From UBA5072 sp041737175 (GTDB lineage Bacteria > Bacteroidota > Bacteroidia > Bacteroidales > UBA10428): DNA of 64,000 nucleotides. This document shows positions 8,281-17,944 of this stretch, piece after piece (positions within the stretch are counted from its first letter, which is position 1; each line of letters starts with the position of its first letter). Where the stretch lies: contig JBGSSF010000003.1 in assembly GCA_041737175.1 (NCBI GenBank), positions 201,980 through 265,979 on the forward strand, read 5' to 3'. The position numbers were made by a program, and so were the translations under genes. A model generated the notes under the pieces. That model was not told the origin of the DNA and made no database searches. It saw only the letters and a program-made list of their open reading frames with translations.

Positions 8281-11200
8281 CTACAAGAATAGATAATTGA
8301 GCTCTAAAACCATGCGGTTGTAATTATTCAGATTATCAAGATAATCCAGTTCAAGTGCTGCGGCATTTTCAAGACTTTGAACATACTGAAATACATCAAT
8401 TTCACCGTTTTCATAAGCCATACTGGCATATTTGTTTATTTCATCCGCCATTTTCTTTCCATTCATCTCATATTGTTGAATGGCTTCGCCGTACTTGCGT
8501 ATTTCTGTAAGCAGTTCCTCCTGCCTTGCCTTCAGACTGATGGAATAATTCAGAGCATCTGAAAATGATATTTCCTTTTCAATCTTTGCAGCCTGGATGC
8601 GGGATCTTTGTGCACCAAACCAAAGTGGGATTGACAGTCCGATCTGATAGCCCGGATAAGTTTCTGCTTCCTCACCCTCATTGGTTCCCATAAAATATTC
8701 CAGGTCAATCCCCGGTAGAAGCCGGTTTTTTTCGATGCGAAGTTTATTGCCGGCAAGGCGCTGCAATTCATTCTGCATGAGAATGCCGGGATGTCCGGAA
8801 AGATCTTTTGATATAACCTCAAGAGGTTGTATTTCCTGGTCAGGCACAGTATAGCTGCTGTCCGACTGGATGGTGGCGTTCAGCTGTTGCAGGGAAGTCC
8901 GGAGATCCTCACCCGTCTGCATGGTCTTTGTTTTAACCTGCAAAGCCTTGGATTGAGCGGTAAGAGATTCCAGGTAATTTGTTTCACCAACTTCATGCTT
9001 TCTTTCAGCAGCAACCCGGAAAAAACTGAAAAGGCTGTCCAGTTTGTGGTAATACCGTAATCTTTTTTGCAGAATTGCCACCTGGTAATACTGCTGGGAG
9101 ACTTTCTTCATGAGCTGCTGACGATGAACCTCATATATCATTCTCTGCAGTTCAGCCTGGGATTTCAAAGCTTTGAACTGCGAACTGTAAACTCCCGGAA
9201 AGCTCAGGCTTTGCTGTATTCCAAAGACCTTAAGAGGCACGTTATTCTCGGCAAAGTTGTTCGCGTCGTAGCTATAGTAAAGACTGGCAGGATCGATATC
9301 AAAAGCTTCACCTTTGAGCCTGAGACTTTGCTCGGCTTTTAACCGGTATGACTGCAGTTCCTTGTTATTGGTCAGCGCGAGATCAATGGCTTCATTGAGT
9401 TGGAGGGGTCTGGACTGTGCTTTCAATCCCGCCGGAATCCCTGTCAGAATGAAAACCATCATAAATGCCCTGAACGGTTTATTCATAAAGCGCAGGAAAT
9501 TTCTGTCCCTGTTCTCCAGCACACAATAAAGTACAGGCAGTATAATCATAGTTAAAAGTGTTGATGTGACAAGTCCTCCAATTACAACGGTTGCCAGGGG
9601 ACGCTGAACTTCGGCACCTGCAGAGGTGGATATGGCCATAGGCAGAAAGCCAAGGGCTGCTGCTGCAGCAGTTACCAATACGGGTCTCAGCCGGTTTTGA
9701 GTCCCCGTAAGAACCCGTTCACGGATATTCGTGATCCCCTGTTCTTCAAGCTCTTTAAGATACTCGATTAGCACTATACCATTTAACACGGCTATACCAA
9801 ACAGCGCGATAAAGCCCACCCCGGCTGAAATACTGAAGGGTAATCCCCTGATCCACAAAAGAAAAACGCCTCCTACGGCGGATAATGGAATGGCCGTGTA
9901 AACCATCAAAGCATCCTTTAGCGACTGAAAAGCGAAATGTAACATGATCAATATCAGAACCAATGCAATCGGAACAGCAATTTTGAGCCGCTTTGAAGCG
10001 CTTTGCAGATTCTCAAACTGACCTCCGTAGGATATTGAATATCCCGGGGGAAGCTTCAGTCGGCTGTTGATCAGGTTTTGAACATCTTCAACCACCGATT
10101 GCAAATCCCGGTTGCGGACATTGATGCCAACGACAATCCTTCGCTGGGTATTGTCGCGGGAAATCTTGGCCGGACCTTCTGAATATTCTATTGTGGCCAG
10201 CTCCTGCAGGGGTATGTGATCACCGTTGGGCAGATCAACATAAAGGTTTTTCAGGTTATCGAGGTTTTGCCTGAAATCCTCCGAGAGCCTTAGCACAAGG
10301 TCGAACCGTTTTTCGCCTTCAAAAACGCTTCCTGCAGTAAAGCCTGCAAATCCTGTTGAAACAATATTATTGAGATCTGCCACATTCAGGCCGTATTTCG
10401 CTATCCGGTTGCGGTCATAGGTCACTGACATCTGCGGTAATCCGGAAACTTTTTCTACTGTAACATCCGAAGCTCCTTCCACCCCCGATATCAAATCCTT
10501 CACCTCCATACCTTTTGCATACAGCACATCCAGATCTTCACCAAAGATTTTAACTGCAACATCGGCTCTTACGCCAGTAATTAACTCGTTGAATCTCATT
10601 TCAATGGGTTGCGTAAATTCGTACTCGACCCCCGGGATAACAGATAGCTTTTCCTTGAATTTTTCTGCCAGCTCATCCTTGCTTTTGGCAGAAATCCACT
10701 CATCCATAGGTTTAAGCTTAATGATAATATCACTTTCCTCCATCGACATGGGATCTGTGGGAACCTCAGCTGCGCCGATGCGGCTTACTACCTGATCGAC
10801 TTCCGGAAAATTATCCTTCAGTATTCTTTCAATTTGCGTATTGATCTCGATGGTTTTGCTCAAAGAAGTTCCTGTTTTTAAAACCGGCTGAATAACATAA
10901 TCACCCTCATCCAGCGTAGGAATAAATTCTCCTCCCATGGTGGAATAAAGTAAAACGGCCAGGCCCATCAATCCGATTGCCATCAGGAGCACAGATTTCT
11001 GATGGTTAAGCGCCCACCGGATAGAAGGAGCGTAAGAGCGGGTAATCAGATCCATCAGCCTGTGTGAAATATTCCGTTTATTTTCGGCAGCGGGTTTTAG
11101 AAATAAGGAAGCAACAACCGGAACATAGGTAAAACAAAGCAACATGGCACCGATCAGGGCAAAGCTGAACGTGAGCGCCATAGGCCGGAACATCTTACCC

Positions 11201-12624
11201 TCAACGTTGCTGAGGGAAAGGATCGGGATAAAAACCACAAGGATAATAAGCTGACCGAAGATGGCCGAATTCATCATTCTGGAAGCGCCGTCAAAGGTAA
11301 TCTTATCCATCAGCAATTGTCGCTCATTCTTGTCGATGGCACCCACAACTATATCGCGCTCCGTGGTGATTCGCATGGCGATAAACTCAACAATAATTAC
11401 CGCACCATCGATGATGATCCCGAAGTCGATGGCCCCCAGACTCATCAGGTTGGCATCGATACCGAAAATGTACATGAATGAAATGGCAAACAGCAGGCAC
11501 AAGGGGATTACAGAGGCAATGATGAGGCCTGACCTGATATTGCCCAAAAGCAAGACCACGATGAAGATCACGATCAAACATCCGAGTATCAGGTTTTCTG
11601 CAACTGTGGTGGTGGTCTTCCCGATCAGTTCACTTCTTTCGAGGAAAGCATTGATATAAACTCCTTCGGGAAGTGATTTCTGCACTTCAGCCACACGGTT
11701 CTTGACTGCTTTGATAACTTCCTTGGAATTGCCATCTTTCAGCATCATCACCTGGCCCAGTACCTTTTCCCCTTCGCCGTTACCTGTTATGGCCCCGAAG
11801 CGGTTGGCATACCCAAACTGCACGGTAGCAACGTCTTTGATCAGCAGCGGGATGCCGTTCATGTTCCTGATGACTATCTTCCCGATATCATCGAGATTTT
11901 TTATCAAACCCTCACCCCGCACAAAATAGCTTTCATTGGTCTTTTCAATATATCCGCCGCCTGCAACACTGTTATTGGATTCAAGTGCATTGAATATCTC
12001 CACCATTGAAAGATTCAGAGATCGCAATACTTCAGGATTTACAGCTATTTCATACTGTTTGAGATAGCCTCCCCAGGTATTGATCTCAACTACCCCCTTT
12101 ATCCCTGAAAGCTGACGTTTTACAATCCAGTCCTGGATCGTCCTCAAATCCATGGTTGAGTAAACAGAATCATACCCGGGCCGGGTATCCAGAATATACT
12201 GGTAAATCTCCCCCAGACCGGTCGTGATGGGTCCCATCTCAGGTGTCCCAAATCCTTCCGGAATTTTTTCGGCAGCTGCTTTTATCTTTTCCGCAATCAA
12301 CTGGCGGGGTAAATAAGTGCCGATCCTGTCTTCAAAAACGATCGTGACAACCGAAAGTCCAAACTTGGAAACCGATCTTATTTCTTTCACGCCCGGAAGA
12401 TTTGCCATTTCCAGTTCAACCGGGTAGGTTATAAACTGTTCGACATCCTGTGTTGATAAATTACGGGAAGTAGTAATTACCTGCACCTGGTTATTGGTGA
12501 TATCGGGAACAGCCCCGATCGGAATTTGGGTAAGTGAGAACAGACCAAATCCGACGATTGTAAGGACGAAAAAGAAAACGATCAGTTTGTTGTTGATGCT
12601 AAACCCAATTATCTTTTCAAGCAT
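8281..12624 (-). CDS. CzcA-type heavy-metal RND pump fused to a TolC/CzcC-like outer-membrane factor
   Basis: A 1447-residue fusion. Residues 1 to about 1040 are a full HME-RND pump with two sets of membrane helices and two periplasmic loops. The TM4 motif DFGIIIDGAVIIVE carries two Asp and one Glu, as in CzcA (divalent Zn/Co/Cd/Ni), and not the CusA copper/silver form. From about residue 1060 the protein continues as a TolC-like factor of paired coiled-coil repeats (LQLNEAIDLALTNNKELQSYRLKAEQ and so on). At M1047 a hydrophobic signal-like stretch (FMMVFILTGIPAGLKAQ) is retained, which suggests fusion of once separate genes. Such fusions are known in Bacteroidetes. Confidence 0.9.
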   Translation of the reverse strand: MLEKIIGFSINNKLIVFFFVLTIVGFGLFSLTQIPIGAVPDITNNQVQVITTSRNLSTQDVEQFITYPVELEMANLPGVKEIRSVSKFGLSVVTIVFEDRIGTYLPRQLIAEKIKAAAEKIPEGFGTPEMGPITTGLGEIYQYILDTRPGYDSVYSTMDLRTIQDWIVKRQLSGIKGVVEINTWGGYLKQYEIAVNPEVLRSLNLSMVEIFNALESNNSVAGGGYIEKTNESYFVRGEGLIKNLDDIGKIVIRNMNGIPLLIKDVATVQFGYANRFGAITGNGEGEKVLGQVMMLKDGNSKEVIKAVKNRVAEVQKSLPEGVYINAFLERSELIGKTTTTVAENLILGCLIVIFIVVLLLGNIRSGLIIASVIPLCLLFAISFMYIFGIDANLMSLGAIDFGIIIDGAVIIVEFIAMRITTERDIVVGAIDKNERQLLMDKITFDGASRMMNSAIFGQLIILVVFIPILSLSNVEGKMFRPMALTFSFALIGAMLLCFTYVPVVASLFLKPAAENKRNISHRLMDLITRSYAPSIRWALNHQKSVLLMAIGLMGLAVLLYSTMGGEFIPTLDEGDYVIQPVLKTGTSLSKTIEINTQIERILKDNFPEVDQVVSRIGAAEVPTDPMSMEESDIIIKLKPMDEWISAKSKDELAEKFKEKLSVIPGVEYEFTQPIEMRFNELITGVRADVAVKIFGEDLDVLYAKGMEVKDLISGVEGASDVTVEKVSGLPQMSVTYDRNRIAKYGLNVADLNNIVSTGFAGFTAGSVFEGEKRFDLVLRLSEDFRQNLDNLKNLYVDLPNGDHIPLQELATIEYSEGPAKISRDNTQRRIVVGINVRNRDLQSVVEDVQNLINSRLKLPPGYSISYGGQFENLQSASKRLKIAVPIALVLILIMLHFAFQSLKDALMVYTAIPLSAVGGVFLLWIRGLPFSISAGVGFIALFGIAVLNGIVLIEYLKELEEQGITNIRERVLTGTQNRLRPVLVTAAAAALGFLPMAISTSAGAEVQRPLATVVIGGLVTSTLLTMIILPVLYCVLENRDRNFLRFMNKPFRAFMMVFILTGIPAGLKAQSRPLQLNEAIDLALTNNKELQSYRLKAEQSLRLKGEAFDIDPASLYYSYDANNFAENNVPLKVFGIQQSLSFPGVYSSQFKALKSQAELQRMIYEVHRQQLMKKVSQQYYQVAILQKRLRYYHKLDSLFSFFRVAAERKHEVGETNYLESLTAQSKALQVKTKTMQTGEDLRTSLQQLNATIQSDSSYTVPDQEIQPLEVISKDLSGHPGILMQNELQRLAGNKLRIEKNRLLPGIDLEYFMGTNEGEEAETYPGYQIGLSIPLWFGAQRSRIQAAKIEKEISFSDALNYSISLKARQEELLTEIRKYGEAIQQYEMNGKKMADEINKYASMAYENGEIDVFQYVQSLENAAALELDYLDNLNNYNRMVLELNYLFL

Positions 12625-12713
12625 GGTCCAGGTTTTTCGGTTTTGTAATTTGAATCAGCTACACTCAATCCTTACAGGCTTCTCAAATTTAAGAATTAAT
12701 ATGGTAATTTTAT

Positions 12714-12721
12714 TACATTTG
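12714..12721 (+). promoter_or_regulatory. -7 element (TACATTTG)
   Basis: TACATTTG fits the Bacteroidetes TAnnTTTG box and lies 39 bases before the ATG at 12761. This supports the short start of that gene. No convincing -33 TTG is seen at the usual distance. Confidence 0.4.
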
Positions 12722-12760
12722 CTAAAAGCCACTTTCCAGGGAAATATTAAAAACCTCAAC

Positions 12761-13198
12761 ATGAAACCTGCAGATAATTCAAAACAAGTGCCCGCATCCA
12801 GATGGTCACCTATTAAAAAGAAAATCAAGAGAACGCTCTACCTGATCAGTTTCCTGATTATCCTGTTTTTAACGGTTTTTATTTACTGGAAATATTTCTA
12901 TACCTACAGCGAAGGATACCGTGCCGGTTTGCTGCAAAAATTCACACACAAAGGCAATATATTCAAAACCTATGAAGGTGAATTAATATTGAGTAGCGTG
13001 GCGGGTAGTACAGCAGGCGGTACCAATATGGTTATTGCTTCCGAGAAATTTTTCTTTTCTGTGACTGATAAAGACCTGGCCAACAACCTCGACACCCTGC
13101 AGGGGTTGAATGTAATTGTACATTACAAACAAAAAAACGGAGCGCTCGTTTGGAATGGAGACACTCCGTATTATGTTGACAGTGTAAGGCTCAGGTAA
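12761..13198 (+). CDS. Small single-pass membrane protein, unknown function
   Basis: A 145-residue protein starting at ATG 12761; the frame is open further upstream but that part overlaps the divergent pump gene and its promoter region. After a basic N-terminus (RWSPIKKKIKRTL) comes one membrane helix (YLISFLIILFLTVFIYWKYF). The soluble domain contains SEGYRAGLLQKFTHKGNIFKTYEGELIL. This pattern is shared with small conserved Bacteroidetes proteins sometimes mislabelled as 6-phosphogluconate dehydrogenase; I see no dehydrogenase fold. It ends 2 bases before the convergent peptidase gene. Confidence 0.75.
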   Translation: MKPADNSKQVPASRWSPIKKKIKRTLYLISFLIILFLTVFIYWKYFYTYSEGYRAGLLQKFTHKGNIFKTYEGELILSSVAGSTAGGTNMVIASEKFFFSVTDKDLANNLDTLQGLNVIVHYKQKNGALVWNGDTPYYVDSVRLR

Positions 13199-13200
13199 TC

Positions 13201-15342
13201 CTAATTCACAGGTGTCTGGGTATTATAGAGAAAGAAAGCCCATTTATCAGCTGCTTCCTCAATGATTTTGGAAACCGGTTTTCCTCCTCCATGTCCGGCT
13301 TTGGTTTCGATTCTTATCAGAACAGGATTTTTCCCGGCCTGTTTCTCCTGCAGTGTTGCAATAAATTTAAAAGAATGGGCGGGAACAACACGGTCATCAT
13401 GATCACTCGTGGTGACAAGGGTCGCAGGATACTCAACACCAGCCTTTAGATTATGCAAGGGCGAATAAGCATATAAATTCCTGAAGTTCACCGAATCCTC
13501 ACTGGAACCATACTCGGGGACCCAGCCAAACCCAACGGTAAATTTGTGATAGCGTAACATATCCATCACTCCGACTGCCGGTATAGCAACCTTGAAAAGA
13601 TCAGGGCGCTGAATCATGCAGGCCCCGACAAGGAGACCCCCGTTTGATCCGCCATAAATACCGAGCCTGGAAGATGTGGTATACTTCTCAGCCACAAGAT
13701 ACTCGGCGGCCGCAATAAAATCATCGAATACATTCTGCTTGTTGAGAAGCATGCCTGCTTTATGCCATGCTTCACCATATTCGCTTCCCCCCCGGAGATT
13801 CGCTATCGCGTACACAGCACCATACTCAACCAGCGTGATCAGTGACGCAGAAAAACCGGGCGTTTCACTGATATTGAATCCTCCATAACCGTATAATAAC
13901 GCTGGATTCTTCCCGTTTTGCTGAATTCCCTTCTTGTGAACAATGAACATGGGCACACGCGTGCTGTCCTTACTGGTATAAAATACCTGCTTTACCTCGA
14001 ATGCATCCGGATCAATCTTTGCATCAGGCTGGAAAAACAAAGACTGTGTTCCCGTTGTAACGTCATATGAATAAATGGTTGTGGGATAGGTAAAGGAAGA
14101 AAACGAATAAAAAAACCTGCTCTCATCTTTACTTCCATATTCAATGCCGGCAGAACCGATCACCGGAAACTCAATTTCCTTTTCCTGCTTTCCATCAAAT
14201 CCAAACTGGTACAAGTGCGAAGTTACATCCTGCAAATACAAGGCAAAGATCTTACCCCCGATTGAAAAAACCTGTTCCAGCAGGTGCTTGTTTTCAGGTA
14301 TGATTTCTTTCCAATTCTCCCTGGCTGGTTCCCGGGGATCAATGGCGACAAGACGGTAATTGGGTGCGCCGATATCGGTGTGCACATAAAACAGCCCGTC
14401 CTGATGCTCAATAACGGTGCTCTTATTGGCAAAACCTTTAAAAAGAGGAATAAATCCACCTTTTTTCAAATCTGCCGGTTTATAATAACATTCAAAACCA
14501 TCAGTTCCTTCCGCAATATACAGAAACAGGTATTTATTATCCTCACTGACAGAAACATTATTATAGCGGAGAGGGTGTTCATTGTCCTCATAAATTAAAA
14601 GATCCTTTTCCTGTGGTTCTCCCAGCTTATGATAATATACTTTCTGGTTTTGATTCAGTGCCTGTAATTCCTTGCCCTTCTCAGGCTGAGGAAACCGACT
14701 GTAAAAGAAGCCGTTTCCAAACCAGGACGCGCCGGTAAACTTGACATTCTTCAGTTGATCGGGCAAATCCCTGCCTGTAGCAATCTCCTTTACAAAGATC
14801 TCCTGCCAGTCAGAACCAGACACTGATTTTGTGTAGGCTACAACTTTCTTATCCTTCGAGGTACCGATTAGACTTACTGCCACGGTACCGTCAGTTGAAA
14901 ATTGGTTGGGATCGATAAATACCTCCTCGGCACCCTGATCTCCCTTCTTTTTATAAATCACCGACTGATTCTGCAGTCCGTCATTCTTAAAATAAAGGGT
15001 ATACTCACCTGCCTGCAAAACACTGGTTATCCTCGTATAATTATAGGTCTCCTCCAGCCGTGATTTTATTTTATCCCGGAACGGGATCATTTCCAGAAAT
15101 TTTCCGGTAACCTGGTTCTGCTCTTCTACCCATGCGGCCACTTCTTGTGCCGTATCGTTCTCAAGCCAGCGGTAAGGATCCTGCACCATGGCGCCGAAGA
15201 AGTTATCACTAACATCCCCCCTGGCAGTTACCGGATAAGTTTGCCCGGGAATGTCATAGATTTGTTTTGTTGTTTTACTCTCTTTGCAGGCTGGAATAAA
15301 AATACTGACAGCAGCAATTAGGAACGGGATGGCTTTATTCAT
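13201..15342 (-). CDS. Prolyl oligopeptidase (S9A), lipoprotein
   Basis: A 713-residue serine peptidase cleaving after proline in short peptides. The N-terminus is a lipoprotein signal with lipobox FIPAC, so it probably sits on the periplasmic side of a membrane. A seven-blade propeller domain (about residues 75-430) precedes the alpha/beta-hydrolase domain. The nucleophile is in GGSNGG (near residue 566), the acid in TTSDHDDRVVPAHSFK and the base in KAGHGGGKP. All three triad residues are present and the length is normal. It is monocistronic and convergent with the small membrane protein. Confidence 0.93.
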   Translation of the reverse strand: MNKAIPFLIAAVSIFIPACKESKTTKQIYDIPGQTYPVTARGDVSDNFFGAMVQDPYRWLENDTAQEVAAWVEEQNQVTGKFLEMIPFRDKIKSRLEETYNYTRITSVLQAGEYTLYFKNDGLQNQSVIYKKKGDQGAEEVFIDPNQFSTDGTVAVSLIGTSKDKKVVAYTKSVSGSDWQEIFVKEIATGRDLPDQLKNVKFTGASWFGNGFFYSRFPQPEKGKELQALNQNQKVYYHKLGEPQEKDLLIYEDNEHPLRYNNVSVSEDNKYLFLYIAEGTDGFECYYKPADLKKGGFIPLFKGFANKSTVIEHQDGLFYVHTDIGAPNYRLVAIDPREPARENWKEIIPENKHLLEQVFSIGGKIFALYLQDVTSHLYQFGFDGKQEKEIEFPVIGSAGIEYGSKDESRFFYSFSSFTYPTTIYSYDVTTGTQSLFFQPDAKIDPDAFEVKQVFYTSKDSTRVPMFIVHKKGIQQNGKNPALLYGYGGFNISETPGFSASLITLVEYGAVYAIANLRGGSEYGEAWHKAGMLLNKQNVFDDFIAAAEYLVAEKYTTSSRLGIYGGSNGGLLVGACMIQRPDLFKVAIPAVGVMDMLRYHKFTVGFGWVPEYGSSEDSVNFRNLYAYSPLHNLKAGVEYPATLVTTSDHDDRVVPAHSFKFIATLQEKQAGKNPVLIRIETKAGHGGGKPVSKIIEEAADKWAFFLYNTQTPVN

Positions 15343-15446
15343 GATTTTGGATTTTGGTTCACAGAAAGAACAGCAGGTTAAAGATAAACGTTTTACCTTT
15401 TGCGTGAACCGATAAAAATCATGATTTTATTTTTCATAGTGAAGTC

Positions 15447-15755
15447 TTAATACATTTTTGTAATGAGTTTGGACCATTCACCCCGGTTTCTGACAATAAA
15501 CTGGTGTTCGGTGCCATTTTTTGTAATGATGGTCAGTCCGAATGGCAGCAACCACCTGGTATTGAAATATATCAGATCACTAATTTCCTGGGGAATAATT
15601 TCCCTGTCACAGCCACGATGGTCTTCTTCCAGTGTTCTGAAATAGATGCGCTGGTTGGTAACGATCAGTTTACCGTTTACCTGCCTGGTGGGCTGACAAA
15701 GCTGTGAATTACCGGCCATCAGGATCATTTCGTTGGGTTGAAGAACGAGTTTCAT
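15447..15755 (-). CDS. Small GRAM/PH-like domain protein
   Basis: A 102-residue protein with no signal peptide. The layout NGKLIVTNQRIYFRT, then IYFNTRWLLPFGLTIITKNGTEHQFIVRNRGEW matches GRAM/bacterial PH-like folds, where a seven-stranded barrel is followed by one helix. Such domains bind lipids or proteins, but the ligand here is unknown. It stands alone between the peptidase and the PHP gene. Confidence 0.7.
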   Translation of the reverse strand: MKLVLQPNEMILMAGNSQLCQPTRQVNGKLIVTNQRIYFRTLEEDHRGCDREIIPQEISDLIYFNTRWLLPFGLTIITKNGTEHQFIVRNRGEWSKLITKMY

Positions 15756-15901
15756 GTTCAGTAGTTTAAAAAATTGGTATCCTTTTTAGTGTCAGTAAAT
15801 AATCTACATTAATTGTACCAAACTCTTCTAAATATTGATATAGTGATAATTACATGATATATTACAGTTTTACTTTTGCCGGTTTTTGTGCTTAAACTGA
15901 A

Positions 15902-15930
15902 CAGCAGGTGTACGTTTTTATACACCGCTG
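15902..15930 (-). terminator. Hairpin after the PHP phosphodiesterase gene
   Basis: The arms CAGC-A-GGTGTA and TACACC-GCTG pair over 10 bp with one bulged A and an 8-base loop. It is located 47 bases beyond the stop of the PHP gene in its direction of transcription. No clear U-tract follows, so termination is only a possibility. Confidence 0.35.
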
Positions 15931-15976
15931 CATGAGGTTCGTCCAGCATGAATAGGAAATTACTGGAATGATTATG

Positions 15977-17128
15977 CTAATTCTGGGTGGTATAAACATT
16001 CAGGCTGATCAGCGGATGTATGTTGGGTGCTGTTAATGCATTCAGCACCTTGAAACGCAAATTGAAAGTCTTGAGCTCTTTAAGTGGTTTCACCTGAAGC
16101 ATTGTAACTGCATTTGCTTTAACAGTGACAATATCTGCGTGGTCATAAAAAGAATAATCCTTCTGATTTTCAAGGATATAATCCACATCGGATTTATTTT
16201 CGATATATACGGAAATCACTGTGGATTTTCCATTATAACTCTCCATTACCTGGGTTTGACGGATGAACAGAGACTGCTGAACGAGGGGTACCAGGTATTC
16301 TTTCTTTCCGATCAGCGTATTATCGAACCACACCACTGTTCTGCCACTTTGCAGGGCATCCCGCAGGGCCTCTTCTGTTTTTTCGGTGGCAAATACCAAA
16401 GTGACTGGCCGGTGACCTCCATCTTTCAGATTAAACTGCCATTCGATCATGTCATGGATATCGGAAGCTCCCATGATGGTGAGTTTGTTATCGATTGCGA
16501 TCTTCAGAGCCTCATCGGAATAGCTGTGTTCGTTTACCACTTCAATGGCCTGGATCAATCCTTCTTTAAGCATCTGCTTGTGCATTTTGGTAAGTGCAGC
16601 CGTACCATGGGGACTTTGTGCGTACCAGTGCGGGTGGTTCCAGATGACATATGCACCCTGTCTTTTGGCTTCCCTGAACACTTCCATGGAATCAAGACCG
16701 ACCAGTTTGTTAACATCCGGAAGAAAAATCGCATTGGCATGTCCCGGGGGCAATTCCCTGGTGATCTCGGCTCCGTTTATGACCAGTAAATCCCTGTCCT
16801 TTGCCGCTTCAAGCGCAATCTGATAAACCCTGTTTCTGTCGGGATGCGGTATATCCTCCTCATGTGGCTGGTACTCCAAATGATCAGTAATGGATATGGC
16901 ATCCAGTCCGTCCGCCAGCGCTTCCCACACACGTATGGTAGGCCAGACATCACCGTCAGAAAAAACTGTGTGTTGATGAAAATCACAGATCAAGGTTTTG
17001 TATCCCGGGATATCGGGAAATGTAATAACCCTGGTTTCCTGGCTGCCTGATGTCTGTCCCGTAACCTGTTTCGTGCCGGCAAGAAATGCAAGAACTATGA
17101 GACCTGACCATAAACAGATACATTTCAT
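15977..17128 (-). CDS. Secreted PHP-domain phosphodiesterase (Sb-PDE type)
   Basis: A 383-residue exported protein (signal peptide ending near VTGQ). The PHP metallo-hydrolase domain follows with its metal ligands visible: CDFHQHTVFSDGDV, SITDHLEYQPHEED, NGAEITRE, WNHPHW and GASDIHDM. The C-terminal 100 residues form a separate beta domain. This arrangement matches the Sb-PDE family named after a Sphingobacterium phosphodiesterase, expected to hydrolyse phosphodiesters in the periplasm with several divalent metals. It follows the FGE-like gene after 33 bases on the same strand, so they are probably co-transcribed. Confidence 0.85.
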   Translation of the reverse strand: MKCICLWSGLIVLAFLAGTKQVTGQTSGSQETRVITFPDIPGYKTLICDFHQHTVFSDGDVWPTIRVWEALADGLDAISITDHLEYQPHEEDIPHPDRNRVYQIALEAAKDRDLLVINGAEITRELPPGHANAIFLPDVNKLVGLDSMEVFREAKRQGAYVIWNHPHWYAQSPHGTAALTKMHKQMLKEGLIQAIEVVNEHSYSDEALKIAIDNKLTIMGASDIHDMIEWQFNLKDGGHRPVTLVFATEKTEEALRDALQSGRTVVWFDNTLIGKKEYLVPLVQQSLFIRQTQVMESYNGKSTVISVYIENKSDVDYILENQKDYSFYDHADIVTVKANAVTMLQVKPLKELKTFNLRFKVLNALTAPNIHPLISLNVYTTQN

Positions 17129-17161
17129 ATTTTCAGTTTTTAGGATATTATATCGATCGGT

Positions 17162-17908
17162 TTATTTGTCCCTGGCGCACCTGAAGCCTACGGCAAAGTC
17201 AACCCAGCTTGGCGATAAGCCATTGCGGTAATAGGTCTGGTTGCACATGGCACCTGAGTGCCAGCCACCGCCCCTGATCACTTTAAACCTGCTTCTTTCG
17301 GGTCCTTCGGGATTTTCTTCAGGAGAAGTACTGTAATAATCGTTTCCGTAATTGTCTGATACCCATTCCCAAACATTCCCGGCCATATCATACAGTCCAT
17401 ATCCGTTGGGCGGGAATGAGCCTATCCTGATCACTCCCTTGTATCTTTTTCCGAAATTGGCCATGGTTGTATCCAATTTGTCACCATTGGGAAAATTTTT
17501 GTTCACCAGCCCTCCCCTGGCCGCATATTCCCATTCGGCTTCGGTGGGTAATCGCTTGCCAGCCCATTTTGCATATTTATCGGCATCTGTATGAGATACA
17601 CCGACAACAGGAAAATCGGGATAATCCGGGCCGCTTTTAAAATCTTTCATACCCCAAAACTCAGGCAACGGATTATGGGTTGCCTGACAGAATTCATAAT
17701 ATTGCTTGTTGGTAACTTCATACTGGTCGAGGTAAAAGGCATCAATTTTTACCTGATGTTCCGGCTGCCAGTCGGTTAGATTGGCCGAATTCCTGCCCAT
17801 GGTGAATTCACCTGAAGGTAGTAATACCATATTTTTTAGTGCATCGGTTTGCGAAAAAACACAAGCAGGCTGAAGAAGGATCATTAATAGTAAATTGAAT
17901 TTCTTCAT
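17162..17908 (-). CDS. Secreted FGE-sulfatase (SUMF1-like) domain protein
   Basis: A 248-residue exported protein (signal peptide MKKFNLLLMILLQPACVFSQ). The FGE/SUMF1 fold is clear from VLLPSGEFTMGRNS, FYLDQYEVTNKQYYEFC, KRLPTEAEWEYAARGG, YDMAGNVWEWVSD and the closing FRCARDK. In true formylglycine-generating enzymes the active centre has two cysteines five residues apart (C-x4-C). Here the aligned stretch reads MCNQTYYRNG: the first Cys is kept and the second is Tyr. I therefore doubt sulfatase activation. A binding or other oxidase role is more likely. There is no sulfatase gene in the window. Confidence 0.85.
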   Translation of the reverse strand: MKKFNLLLMILLQPACVFSQTDALKNMVLLPSGEFTMGRNSANLTDWQPEHQVKIDAFYLDQYEVTNKQYYEFCQATHNPLPEFWGMKDFKSGPDYPDFPVVGVSHTDADKYAKWAGKRLPTEAEWEYAARGGLVNKNFPNGDKLDTTMANFGKRYKGVIRIGSFPPNGYGLYDMAGNVWEWVSDNYGNDYYSTSPEENPEGPERSRFKVIRGGGWHSGAMCNQTYYRNGLSPSWVDFAVGFRCARDK

Positions 17909-17944
17909 TGTATTGATTATTTTATTTTTAGGTGTTTGACAATA

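Noticed and set aside
8281..12624. Copper/silver (CusA) specificity for the RND pump
   Set aside because: The TM4 motif DFGIIIDGAVIIVE is of the CzcA type with Asp-Asp-Glu, pointing to divalent cations.
17162..17908. True formylglycine-generating enzyme serving a sulfatase
   Set aside because: The second active-site Cys is Tyr and no sulfatase gene is in the window.
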